Assembly: GCF_937900395.1 (NCBI RefSeq)
Contig: NZ_CALCDX010000137.1
Span: forward strand, 1-16,880
Length of the DNA stretch: 16,880 nt
From: an uncultured Caulobacter sp.
GTDB lineage: Bacteria; Pseudomonadota; Alphaproteobacteria; Caulobacterales; Caulobacteraceae
Reading direction: 5' to 3'
This document shows positions 1-6,095 of this stretch, piece after piece (position 1 is the first letter of the stretch; every line of letters starts with the position of its first letter). The position numbers were made by a program, and so were the translations under genes. The notes below the pieces were generated by a model. The model saw only the letters and a list, made by a program, of their open reading frames with translations. It was not told the origin of the DNA and did no database searches.

Positions 1-154
1 AGTCCATGCCAACCTCGTCGGCCTTCACGGCCGCCGCGCGGTTCTGGGCATAGAGCCCGTCCAAGGTCGGCGCGGTCTTGGAGATGATCCAGCCGCCATT
101 GGCGACCGGCAGGAAAACGCCGAACTGCTTGCGTTGCGAAGGACGGTGGAACAT
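1..154 (-). CDS. LLM-class flavin-dependent monooxygenase, N-terminal fragment
   Basis: Partial gene: only the first 51 codons are inside the window and the rest lies beyond the left edge. Translation from the ATG at 154 gives MFHRPSQRKQFGVFLP, then VANGGWIISKTAP and NRAAAVKADEVGMD. The pattern GVF-P--N-GW-IS--AP followed by N-AA--AE--G-D matches the first strand and helix of the bacterial luciferase-like TIM barrel, most like RutA (pyrimidine oxygenase), with NtaA/SnaA and SfnG as alternatives. These enzymes use FMNH2 from a partner reductase to oxygenate small organic substrates in the cytoplasm. The start is supported by an AGGAG Shine-Dalgarno a few bases upstream. It follows the MFS permease gene by 27 bases on the same strand, so it is probably co-transcribed with the permease and the TonB receptor. 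The substrate cannot be read from this fragment. Confidence 0.75.
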   Translation of the reverse strand, partial: MFHRPSQRKQFGVFLPVANGGWIISKTAPTLDGLYAQNRAAAVKADEVGMD

Positions 155-181
155 GGCCTTACTCTCCTGGTCCTTGGTTAT

Positions 182-1492
182 CTAAGCCGCGTCACGCAGC
201 AGGACAGGCGCTGGTGCGGGTATGGGAGCGACGGTCGTCTCCTCGACCGTCTTGCGCGGCGGGCGCATGAACAGCGCGGCCACGAAGATCACGCCGATCA
301 CGGCGGCGAACACCTGGAAGGTCGGCGCGAAGCCACCGAGACGATCGCGCATGAAGCCACCGATGAATGGGCCAAGCGCCGACACAGCGCCGACCAGGCA
401 CACCATCGAGAAGAGCTCCAGATTGTTCCGGCGGCCATAGTAGTTCAGCAAAAGGATGCTCACGGCCAGCACGGTCATGCCGAATCCGACCCCGACCCCA
501 AGCGCGAAGACCACCATCATCGGCCAGGTCGTGGCGCCAGCCAGCGCCAGCAGGCCGACCGCCATCATTCCTTGCGCGCCGGCCAGCAGCCAGCGCGGAT
601 CGATGCGATCTCCCAGGAGACCGCCACTCATGCGCGCGGCGACCTGCATCAGCGACTCAAGGCTCAGCGCAGCCACCGCGACGGTGGAAGCCACTCCCAT
701 CTCGCCGAAATGGCTTGGCGCGAGGCTGACCGCGGTTACGCCGCCCAGCAGGTGCGCGAAATAGGCCGCGACGATGACGTAGAATTGGGGCGTGCGGATC
801 GCCTCCTTCACGGTCCAGTCGACCTGAGTGCGGTAGACCCGCGCGGTGACCGGCTGGGAAGCCGCCTCCTCGGCCACGGCCTTGTCGGTTTCGACCGCCG
901 CCCTCTCCAGCCAAGCCTTACCGCCGACCAGAGCCGCGGCTAAGGCGCCGACGACCGCTGACGCGATAGCCTGCCAGGCCCAATACGGCCGCCAAGCGCC
1001 GCCGGCCATCTCCATGCCGACCAAGGCCATCCAGGGACCGACGACGCCGCCGAGCGAACCAATCGTGAAATAGATCCCGAACGGCAGGGCGCGCTTCTTG
1101 AACAGCATCGACAGCAGGTGAGTGCCCGGGATCAACGCCATCATCTGATAGCCGATGCCCAGCAGCGCCGTACCGGTCAGGTAGATTGGCAGTCCCCGCG
1201 CCAAGGTCAGGCAAAGGAACCCGCTGATCATGACGGCCGAGCCGGCGATGATCGTGGCCCGCACGCCGATCTTGCGGATCAGCAGCGCCGGCAGCCACGA
1301 CGAGCCGCCGCAGAACGCGCCCAGCAGGGTAAAGCCCAGAAAAGCCGAGGCGAAGCTCCATTGCTGGTCCTTGATCATGGCCGGCAAGATCACGCCGAGA
1401 GACGAGAAGGTCGACGCCGTGATCAGGAAGAGCAGTAGGGACAACGCGCCCAGGAGGGTCCAGGAGCGCCATTGGATCGTCGACATCGCCAT
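182..1492 (-). CDS. MFS transporter (monocarboxylate-porter-like)
   Basis: A 436-residue protein, the usual length of a 12-helix major facilitator. Hydrophobic segments alternate along the whole length: helix 1 is about residues 12-36 (LLGALSLLLFLITASTF), and a polar central loop lies at about 195-225 (LERAAVETDKAVAEEAAS). The second half repeats the pattern, with a GLLGDRIDPRWLLAG signature near 290 that corresponds to the MFS loop-2/loop-8 motif. The tail is proline-rich (APIPAPAPV). The overall layout resembles the monocarboxylate/oxalate:formate branch of MFS. The start at 1492 has GGAGG four bases upstream; the next ATG (1486) is an equally reasonable start with 10-base spacing. Flanked by a TonB receptor and a flavin monooxygenase on the same strand, it is likely the inner-membrane uptake step for that pathway. 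The substrate is unknown. Confidence 0.88.
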   Translation of the reverse strand: MAMSTIQWRSWTLLGALSLLLFLITASTFSSLGVILPAMIKDQQWSFASAFLGFTLLGAFCGGSSWLPALLIRKIGVRATIIAGSAVMISGFLCLTLARGLPIYLTGTALLGIGYQMMALIPGTHLLSMLFKKRALPFGIYFTIGSLGGVVGPWMALVGMEMAGGAWRPYWAWQAIASAVVGALAAALVGGKAWLERAAVETDKAVAEEAASQPVTARVYRTQVDWTVKEAIRTPQFYVIVAAYFAHLLGGVTAVSLAPSHFGEMGVASTVAVAALSLESLMQVAARMSGGLLGDRIDPRWLLAGAQGMMAVGLLALAGATTWPMMVVFALGVGVGFGMTVLAVSILLLNYYGRRNNLELFSMVCLVGAVSALGPFIGGFMRDRLGGFAPTFQVFAAVIGVIFVAALFMRPPRKTVEETTVAPIPAPAPVLLRDAA

Positions 1493-1510
1493 CGAGCCTC
1501 CGTGTAAGCT

Positions 1511-1540
1511 CGCGGCGCGTCCCTCCCGGGGCGCGCCGCG
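1511..1540 (-). other. GC-rich intercistronic hairpin
   Basis: Perfect 9-bp inverted repeat, CGCGGCGCG at 1511-1519 and CGCGCCGCG at 1532-1540, with a 12-base loop. It fills most of the 55-base gap between the receptor stop and the MFS start. No T-run follows on the minus strand, so it is not a standard intrinsic terminator. An mRNA-stability or partial-attenuation element that lets the receptor be made in excess of the permease is the likeliest role. Confidence 0.5.
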
Positions 1541-1547
1541 CGAGGAA

Positions 1548-3962
1548 CTAGAACTTCCGAGACAGGGTCACGCGCCACTCTCGCCCCTTGCTGGGCAGCG
1601 CGCCGAGGTTGGCGTAGCTGTCGGCGTCGGGCGTGAAGTAGAGCTTGTCGAACAGGTTATCGACGTTGAGCGTGGCCGTGTACGGACCGTATTCGTAATA
1701 GACGCTGCCGCTGGCCACCCAGTAGGCCGGGTAGGTCACGGCGTTCTCGACGGTGCCCGAGGTCTTGGTCACGTGCGTCACGCCCAGCGTGCCGCCGACC
1801 TTGCCCCACTCGTGATCGTCGCTCGTATAGGCGCCGTACAGGCTGACCACCGACTTCGGGATCAGGGTGTAGTCGTAGTCGCCGGCGCGGCCCGGGAGGC
1901 TGTTGAAGGCCCAGACCACATAGGTCCCGCCATAGCCCTGTTGCCCCGAGACGCCGGCGGTGTAGGCCGGGATGTACTGGAACGAGGTGTCGGGCCCCTT
2001 GACGGTCGTGTGCTGGGTGTTGCCCGAGAAGGTGAAGCTGAAGTTCTCGCTGGCCAGCCAGCGCACTTCGAGCTCCACGCCCTTGGCGCGCGTGCCGGTT
2101 GGCGTCCCGGTGATGCCGGTCAACTGGGTGCGGTTCTGGCGATACCCCGCCAGCGACCCGACCAACGTGCCTTTCAACCACTGGAACTTGAAACCGGTCT
2201 CGGCGAGGTCGCTGTTTGACAACCAGGCGTCGCTGGCGTCGGCCACCAGGCCCGGCGCGATGTCGCCTGCCTGGCTCATCTCCAAGGCCGAGGCCTTGGC
2301 GTAGGTGATGTAGGGCATGATCCCGGCCGGCGCCTTATAGGTCGCGCTGGCGCTGTAGGTGAACTTGCCCTTGCTGGCCTTTTGCTGGCCAGCGATCTGA
2401 TAGCTGAGATAGCCCGTGTCGTTCGACTTGACGTCGTAGTCGTCGTAACGACCGCCCAGCATCAGGTTCAGCCGGTCGCCAACCTGGATGTCGGTCATCG
2501 CGAAGACGCCAGCCTGCGTCCACTCGCTCTTGTTGTCGTTCTCCCACTGCAGCCCTTGAACCCCAGCGCCGGTCTCGGTCGAGAACGGGCTATCGATGAC
2601 ATCGGTCGGGGTCGGCCCAAAGCTGATGTCGCGACGGTCCAGCGCGATCATGCCGCTGTTGTAGCTCTCGCGGCGACGGCCGTCGAAGCTGCGGTAGGAC
2701 GCGCCGATGAACGACTTGGAGCTGACGATCCCCGTGTCATAGGCGAAGTTATAGGTGAGCCGCGCCTCCCACACCGAGCTGTCGAACCAAGCCGGGTAGC
2801 CGTATGAGACGAAGCGCTTGTTTTCCTGGTCATCGTAGAACAGCTGCAGCTTGATGGCGCTGTCGGCCGACAGCGACTTCGCCAGATCGTAATAGAGGGT
2901 GTTGGTGCGGGTCTTCGAGAAGTCCGCCCCGCTGATATAGACCGTGCGCGGGCTCAGCTTGGTGACGCCCACGCCCGTGTCCAGGGTATGTAGGGCGTTG
3001 CTGTCCGGGTAACCGTAATAGGCCAGGTAGGTGGCGCTGCCATATGGATAGAAGCCGACCTCGTTCGGCGTCAGGCGGCCGTTCCCGTCAGAGTCCTTCA
3101 GCGTGGTGTCGCGGCCGGTGATGTAGGTCTGGTTGTCGATCAGGGCCTGGGTCAGGCGGTTCCAGCCCGGCGTCTGCACGTCGCCGTCGGAGTGGTAGTA
3201 CATGCCGCCGAACGCCGTGGTCCAGCCGTTGCCCAGGTCGAAGTCGGACGACGCCTCCAGCGTTTGCCGACGGGGATAAATCCCCTTGTAGTAGCTGTGG
3301 CTGTCCTCGACCTCGCCGTACAGATAGACGCCGCCCGTGACCGCGCCGAAGTTCGCGGGCAGCCCCACCTGGGCCGTCGCGTTCTTCTTGTTGTACGAGC
3401 CGTAGGTCACGGTGACCTCGCCGGTCGGCTCGGTCAGATAGCCCCCCTCGTTCTTGCCGGACTTCGGGATGAAGTTGAGCATGCCGCCCACCTTGCCCGA
3501 ACCGTAGATCGGGGTCGGCGGACCGCGCACGATCTGGATCTGGTCGGCCGCGCCGATCGGCGTCGAATAGGTGCCCCGGTTCTCGATCCGCTTGAAGCCG
3601 CGGAAGTAGTTTTCGGCCAGGGTGCCGCGAATGTTCAGCGCGCCGGGCACGCCGTAGAAGCTGGCCGTGTAGGTGCCTGGCGAGACGGCGGTCAGACCGT
3701 CAATCGTCTCGATGCCGTAACGCTGGAGGGTCACGTCGCTGACGAAGCTGGCTGAGCGCGGCGTCTCAAGCAGCGGCTTATCGATGCCGAAGACGGTGTT
3801 GTTGGGCTGTTTCTCCAGCAGGCCCGCCTTGTCGCGCGCCTTGACCACGATCACGTCCACGGTGTCGGACGGCGTCGCGGTCTCGTCGGCGAAAGCGATT
3901 TGCGCGTGCGCCAGCAAAACAAGGGCGGAACAGCCCGCCATCAAAAGCCGGTATTTCGACAT
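1548..3962 (-). CDS. TonB-dependent receptor with EF-hand-like loop
   Basis: Outer-membrane active-transport receptor, 804 residues from the ATG at 3962. That start gives a clean signal peptide (MSKYRLLMAGCSALVLLAHA, cleavage near AFA-DE at about 25) and has GAGGA 5 bases upstream; the more upstream ATG at 3992 lacks this. After a TonB-box-like DTVDVIVVKA (33-42) comes the plug domain (about 60-170) with SPGTYTASFYGVPGALNIRG and QIQIVRGPPTPIYGSGKVGG, typical of siderophore-type receptors. A 22-strand barrel follows, ending in the aromatic terminus EWRVTLSRKF. Residues 290-301 read DSDGNGRLTPNE, which fits the 12-residue EF-hand calcium loop. The gene leads a probable operon with the MFS permease and the monooxygenase. 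The ligand (siderophore, other chelate or organic solute) is not determinable. It was originally divergent from the GntR gene at 6096, and an IS now sits between them. Confidence 0.93.
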   Translation of the reverse strand: MSKYRLLMAGCSALVLLAHAQIAFADETATPSDTVDVIVVKARDKAGLLEKQPNNTVFGIDKPLLETPRSASFVSDVTLQRYGIETIDGLTAVSPGTYTASFYGVPGALNIRGTLAENYFRGFKRIENRGTYSTPIGAADQIQIVRGPPTPIYGSGKVGGMLNFIPKSGKNEGGYLTEPTGEVTVTYGSYNKKNATAQVGLPANFGAVTGGVYLYGEVEDSHSYYKGIYPRRQTLEASSDFDLGNGWTTAFGGMYYHSDGDVQTPGWNRLTQALIDNQTYITGRDTTLKDSDGNGRLTPNEVGFYPYGSATYLAYYGYPDSNALHTLDTGVGVTKLSPRTVYISGADFSKTRTNTLYYDLAKSLSADSAIKLQLFYDDQENKRFVSYGYPAWFDSSVWEARLTYNFAYDTGIVSSKSFIGASYRSFDGRRRESYNSGMIALDRRDISFGPTPTDVIDSPFSTETGAGVQGLQWENDNKSEWTQAGVFAMTDIQVGDRLNLMLGGRYDDYDVKSNDTGYLSYQIAGQQKASKGKFTYSASATYKAPAGIMPYITYAKASALEMSQAGDIAPGLVADASDAWLSNSDLAETGFKFQWLKGTLVGSLAGYRQNRTQLTGITGTPTGTRAKGVELEVRWLASENFSFTFSGNTQHTTVKGPDTSFQYIPAYTAGVSGQQGYGGTYVVWAFNSLPGRAGDYDYTLIPKSVVSLYGAYTSDDHEWGKVGGTLGVTHVTKTSGTVENAVTYPAYWVASGSVYYEYGPYTATLNVDNLFDKLYFTPDADSYANLGALPSKGREWRVTLSRKF

Positions 3963-3990
3963 GCGGTCCTCATGCGAGGCTGTCGCGCCC

Positions 3991-4005
3991 ACCGCCTGCG
4001 GCGGT
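3991..4005 (-). other. Small hairpin in TonB receptor 5' leader
   Basis: Perfect 6-bp inverted repeat, ACCGCC at 3991-3996 and GGCGGT at 4000-4005, with a 3-base loop, 29 bases upstream of the receptor ATG. It would fold in the mRNA leader. It does not pair with the GAGGA ribosome site, so a direct switch role is not evident. Confidence 0.3.
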
Positions 4006-4072
4006 TATCCCCAAGGTCGACGCCTCGAAGCCATCATCGGCCGGTCAGGCGCGCCGACGAGGCGGGCTGTCA

Positions 4073-4092
4073 GACATTTCACTCAAAATGTC
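4073..4092. promoter_or_regulatory. Operator-like palindrome upstream of TonB receptor
   Basis: Perfect inverted repeat GACATTT (4073-4079), spacer CACTCA, AAATGTC (4086-4092), 111 bases upstream of the receptor start. The length and dyad symmetry suit a dimeric repressor such as a GntR or TetR protein. The nearby HutC-type GntR gene at 6096 is a candidate binder, because the two genes would be divergent neighbours without the insertion sequence. This is inference; no second copy of the palindrome was found in the window. Confidence 0.4.
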
Positions 4093-4141
4093 CCCGCCGC
4101 ATGCATCTTGAGCCGTTGGCGACTTCGAAATCAGCGGGATG

Positions 4142-4163
4142 GCTCTGAAATTTGCTTCAGAGC
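4142..4163. repeat. 8-bp inverted repeat
   Basis: Perfect inverted repeat, GCTCTGAA at 4142-4149 and TTCAGAGC at 4156-4163, with a 6-base spacer. It could be an operator or a short hairpin. It has no T-run, so termination is unlikely. Confidence 0.35.
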
Positions 4164-4234
4164 GAACCAGACGCGCCTCAAAGGCGTCCACCACCAGAGC
4201 AAGGTCGCCGAGGAGACGCGGCTCGCTCGTCCCC

Positions 4235-4255
4235 TTCGGAAGCGCCCCTTCCGAA
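4235..4255. repeat. 8-bp hairpin abutting the IS left end
   Basis: Perfect inverted repeat, TTCGGAAG at 4235-4242 and CTTCCGAA at 4248-4255, with the 5-base loop CGCCC. It ends only about 6 bases before the inferred left boundary of the insertion sequence. IS110-family elements, especially the IS1111 group, often insert at structured or repeated targets, so this hairpin may be part of the recognised target. Confidence 0.35.
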
Positions 4256-4269
4256 CGTCAGCTAATGGG

Positions 4270-4282
4270 ATGGACCGGCTGC
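4270..4282 (+). repeat. IS subterminal inverted repeat, left
   Basis: ATGGACCGGCTGC, the exact reverse complement of 5612-5624. It lies 55 bases upstream of the transposase start. Thirteen identical bases in inverted orientation around one transposase gene is strong evidence for the element's ends. Confidence 0.8.
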
Positions 4283-4337
4283 TCCCCGGGAGGGCTAGTC
4301 TTCAAGGACTGTCACCCGCCTCAACAGGAGAGCAGTC

Positions 4338-5399
4338 ATGGAAACCAGTAGCATTGAAGGCGCGCCTGCGCCGTCTGTGATCGGCATCGACATCGGTAAG
4401 GAGGTGTTCCACCTCGTCGGTTTTTGCGACGGCAAGGTGGTTTTCCGTCGGAAGATAAAGCGCCTGGCGCTGGCCGACACGTTCAAGAAGCTGCCGCCGT
4501 GCGTCGTCGGCATGGAGGCATGCCTCAGCGCCCACTTCGTCAGTCGGACGCTGAGAGCTTTGGGCCATGACCCGCGGATCATCCCGGCCATCTATGTGAA
4601 GCCGTTCCGCAAGGGTCAGAAGAACGACTACAATGACGCCGAAGCCATCGCCGAAGCTGCAACGCGGCCGAACCTCCGGACGGTGCGGCAGAAGACCCAG
4701 GCCGAGCTCGACCTTCAAGCCTATCACCGCATTCGATCGCGCCTGGTCTCTCGCCGCACCGCGACGATCAACCAGATCCGCTCTTTCCTGATTGAACAGG
4801 GCATCGCCGTGCGCGCCGGCGCCAGGGCGCTGCGCAACTCGTTGTTCGATATCCTGAAGAACCGCCAAGACGAGATCTCGCCGCGCATGGCCGATCTGAT
4901 CGTTGGGCTCTACGAGGACTGGCTCTGGCTGGATGAGCGGATCGAGAGCATCACCGCCGACATCGAGCGCGTGGCTCAACAAGAGCCGAACTGCCGGCTG
5001 TTGATGAGCGTGCCAGGTGTGGGGCCGATCATCTCGACCGCAATGGTGGCGGCCGTCGGCGATGGCGAAGCCTTCGAACGTGGAAGAGATTTCGGCGCGT
5101 GGCTCGGCTTGGTCCCCAAGCAGTACAGCACCGGCGGGCGCTCCATCCTCGGACGCATTTCCAAACGCGGCGACAAATACCTGCGCATGCTGTTCATCCA
5201 AGCCGCGCGCGTGCTCCTCATGCGACCGCAAACGTGGGAGCGGTTCAGCTTTGGGCCGTGGCTCGAGCAGGCGGCCACTCGCCTTCACCGCAACAAGCTG
5301 GCGACCGCGTTGGCCAACAAGCTGGCGCGCATCAGCTGGAGCGTCCTGCAAAACCGACGCGCCTTCGACGTCCATCTCCAGGAGATGCCAGCGATATAG
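4338..5399 (+). CDS. IS110/IS1111-family transposase (DEDD)
   Basis: 353 residues, the normal length for this family. The N-terminal RuvC-like DEDD domain starts with VIGIDIGKEVFHLVG (catalytic D18), continues with VVGMEAC (E60), and has GQKNDYNDAEAIAEA holding D97 and D100. A coiled middle segment (about 125-215, LQAYHRIRSRLVSRRT and NQIRSFLIEQGI) leads to the C-terminal Transposase_20 domain with VPGVGPIISTAM and GLVPKQYSTGGR. S264 in that last motif is the expected serine nucleophile. The terminal ATALANKLARISW is typical of the IS1111 group. ATG 4338 is supported by AGGAG seven bases upstream. All key residues are present and there is no frameshift, so the recombinase is probably functional. 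It would work together with an RNA encoded in the right end of the element. Confidence 0.95.
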   Translation: METSSIEGAPAPSVIGIDIGKEVFHLVGFCDGKVVFRRKIKRLALADTFKKLPPCVVGMEACLSAHFVSRTLRALGHDPRIIPAIYVKPFRKGQKNDYNDAEAIAEAATRPNLRTVRQKTQAELDLQAYHRIRSRLVSRRTATINQIRSFLIEQGIAVRAGARALRNSLFDILKNRQDEISPRMADLIVGLYEDWLWLDERIESITADIERVAQQEPNCRLLMSVPGVGPIISTAMVAAVGDGEAFERGRDFGAWLGLVPKQYSTGGRSILGRISKRGDKYLRMLFIQAARVLLMRPQTWERFSFGPWLEQAATRLHRNKLATALANKLARISWSVLQNRRAFDVHLQEMPAI

Positions 5400-5611
5400 A
5401 TTTCAACCGACAAGTTCGCGACTGCAGAAGCATGGAACGGATCGATAAACGCACCTGAATCTGGTGACTCTTCGGGCTCTAACGAGACCTATCGGCTAAT
5501 GAGATCAACGGTGCGAGCGTACTCCCATCAAGGCCACGGCCCGCGAGCCGACCAGTAGGCCGGATACATATGAGCGACTTCCAGAAATCCGCGCGTCCGC
5601 AGTTGTGATCC
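5400..5611 (+). ncRNA. Candidate bridge/seek RNA region of the IS
   Basis: About 210 non-coding bases between the transposase stop and the right subterminal repeat. In IS110/IS1111 elements a structured RNA that pairs with both the donor ends and the target is encoded in the non-coding end, downstream for the IS1111 group. Visible structure includes CGGC/GCCG (5537-5540 with 5547-5550) nested inside GGCC/GGCC (5532-5535 with 5558-5561). Two 10-base stretches resemble the element's junctions: GCTAATGAGA at 5495-5504 against GCTAATGGGA at 4261-4270, and TACATATGAG at 5565-5574 against TACAGATGAG at 5624-5633 (9 of 10 each). RNA limits and guide assignments are not resolved. Confidence 0.45.
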
Positions 5612-5624
5612 GCAGCCGGTCCAT
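5612..5624 (-). repeat. IS subterminal inverted repeat, right
   Basis: GCAGCCGGTCCAT, the exact reverse complement of 4270-4282. It marks the right end of the insertion sequence 212 bases after the transposase stop; similarity stops immediately outside the 13 bases. Confidence 0.8.
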
Positions 5625-5628
5625 ACAG

Positions 5629-6095
5629 ATGAGTCAGATTTCCCGGTTCACAAGACCGATGTCGCCGCCCCTCTCAATCCGAAAACGGGGCTTCCGTACG
5701 CAGGAGGCTGTTATTGGCGCCGGCGGCGCTGGCGTATTCCGTCGCGCTCCAGCGTAGTTGGCGCCCCTTGTCGGATGAAACCGATAACTACGAGTACGCT
5801 ATTGTACTCCACAGGCCTCCCAGGAGTGACAAGGGGCGTAAGCGCGGTCCGCGAGTCAAACCGCCGCTCACCTGAGCGCCGCGCTGAAACGTCCGCCTTG
5901 CGCCAGGAGCTGACGTGGTAGGCCTCCAGGAACACGACGTTCACCCAGTGAAGTGACACGACGCGATGGCTCGGTTTCGCGAGGAAGTTTTGCGCAGAGG
6001 TCGCGTTTCGATGAGCGTAGACCTTTTTGCGACAGCTTTTGCGTCGCGGCTCTGCTGTGAGTAGGATTGCCAGGCAAGAGGATCGCCAAAAGCCT
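5629..6095. other. Structured non-coding gap before the GntR gene
   Basis: About 470 bases with no convincing gene. The open frame on the minus strand over 5711-6142 has no family resemblance and overlaps the GntR start, so I reject it. The stretch holds CGCTGG/CCAGCG (5727-5732 with 5749-5754), the large nested inverted repeat at 5762-5838, and GCGAC/GTCGC (6029-6033 with 6043-6047) close to the likely promoter. G+C looks lower here than in the neighbouring genes. It may be a regulatory region, a remnant of something older, or contain a small RNA. Confidence 0.4.
5762..5838. repeat. 11-bp inverted repeat enclosing nested hairpins
   Basis: CGCCCCTTGTC at 5762-5772 is the exact reverse complement of GACAAGGGGCG at 5828-5838. 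Inside lie TCGG/CCGA (5771-5774 with 5781-5784, sharing two bases with the outer arm), GAGTAC/GTACTC (5792-5797 with 5804-5809), and CTCC/GGAG (5817-5820 with 5823-5826). The 77-base unit could fold into a multi-branched RNA or be a tiny palindromic element. It lacks a T-loop consensus and is not a tRNA. Function unknown. Confidence 0.5.

Larger units (their letters stand above)
3963..4261. promoter_or_regulatory. Intergenic region between TonB receptor and insertion sequence
   Basis: About 300 bases without a supported gene. It should contain the promoter of the receptor operon (minus strand) and is unusually rich in perfect inverted repeats: ACCGCC/GGCGGT at 3991-4005 in the receptor leader, GACATTT/AAATGTC at 4073-4092, GCTCTGAA/TTCAGAGC at 4142-4163, and TTCGGAAG/CTTCCGAA at 4235-4255. 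Short open frames here have poor codon structure and no ribosome-binding sites, so I do not call them. I cannot pick a convincing -35/-10 pair by eye. Confidence 0.5.
4262..5628 (+). mobile_element. IS110-family insertion sequence, IS1111 group
   Basis: About 1.37-kb insertion sequence. It is built from one DEDD transposase gene, a perfect 13-bp subterminal inverted repeat (4270-4282 and 5612-5624), about 70 bases of left-end leader and about 210 bases of non-coding right end. Subterminal rather than terminal repeats, and a long non-coding segment downstream of the gene, are hallmarks of the IS1111 group; in the IS110 group proper the non-coding RNA region lies upstream. No target duplication is expected. 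The boundaries are set approximately: the trinucleotide CAG occurs at 4259-4261 and 5626-5628 and could be the shared recombination core, which puts the repeats about 8 and 1-4 bases from the tips. The exact ends need comparison with an empty site. The transposase appears intact, so the element may be active. Confidence 0.75.

Noticed and set aside
1230..2219. Long plus-strand open frames antisense to the MFS and TonB genes
   Set aside because: They are typical shadow frames of GC-rich coding DNA; the minus-strand frames carry the recognisable domains.
3963..3992. Longer TonB receptor start giving MGATASHEDRMSKY
   Set aside because: It lacks a ribosome site and would put ten polar residues before the signal peptide; the ATG at 3962 has GAGGA and a normal leader.
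4257..5637. GTCAG (4257-4261, 5633-5637) as a target-site duplication of the IS
   Set aside because: IS1111-group elements do not normally make target duplications, and the right copy lies too far outside the subterminal repeat; a 5-base match is easily chance.
5762..5838. tRNA-like clover-leaf
   Set aside because: Size fits, but the closing stem is 11 bp and there is no TTC T-loop, CCA end or proper anticodon arm.
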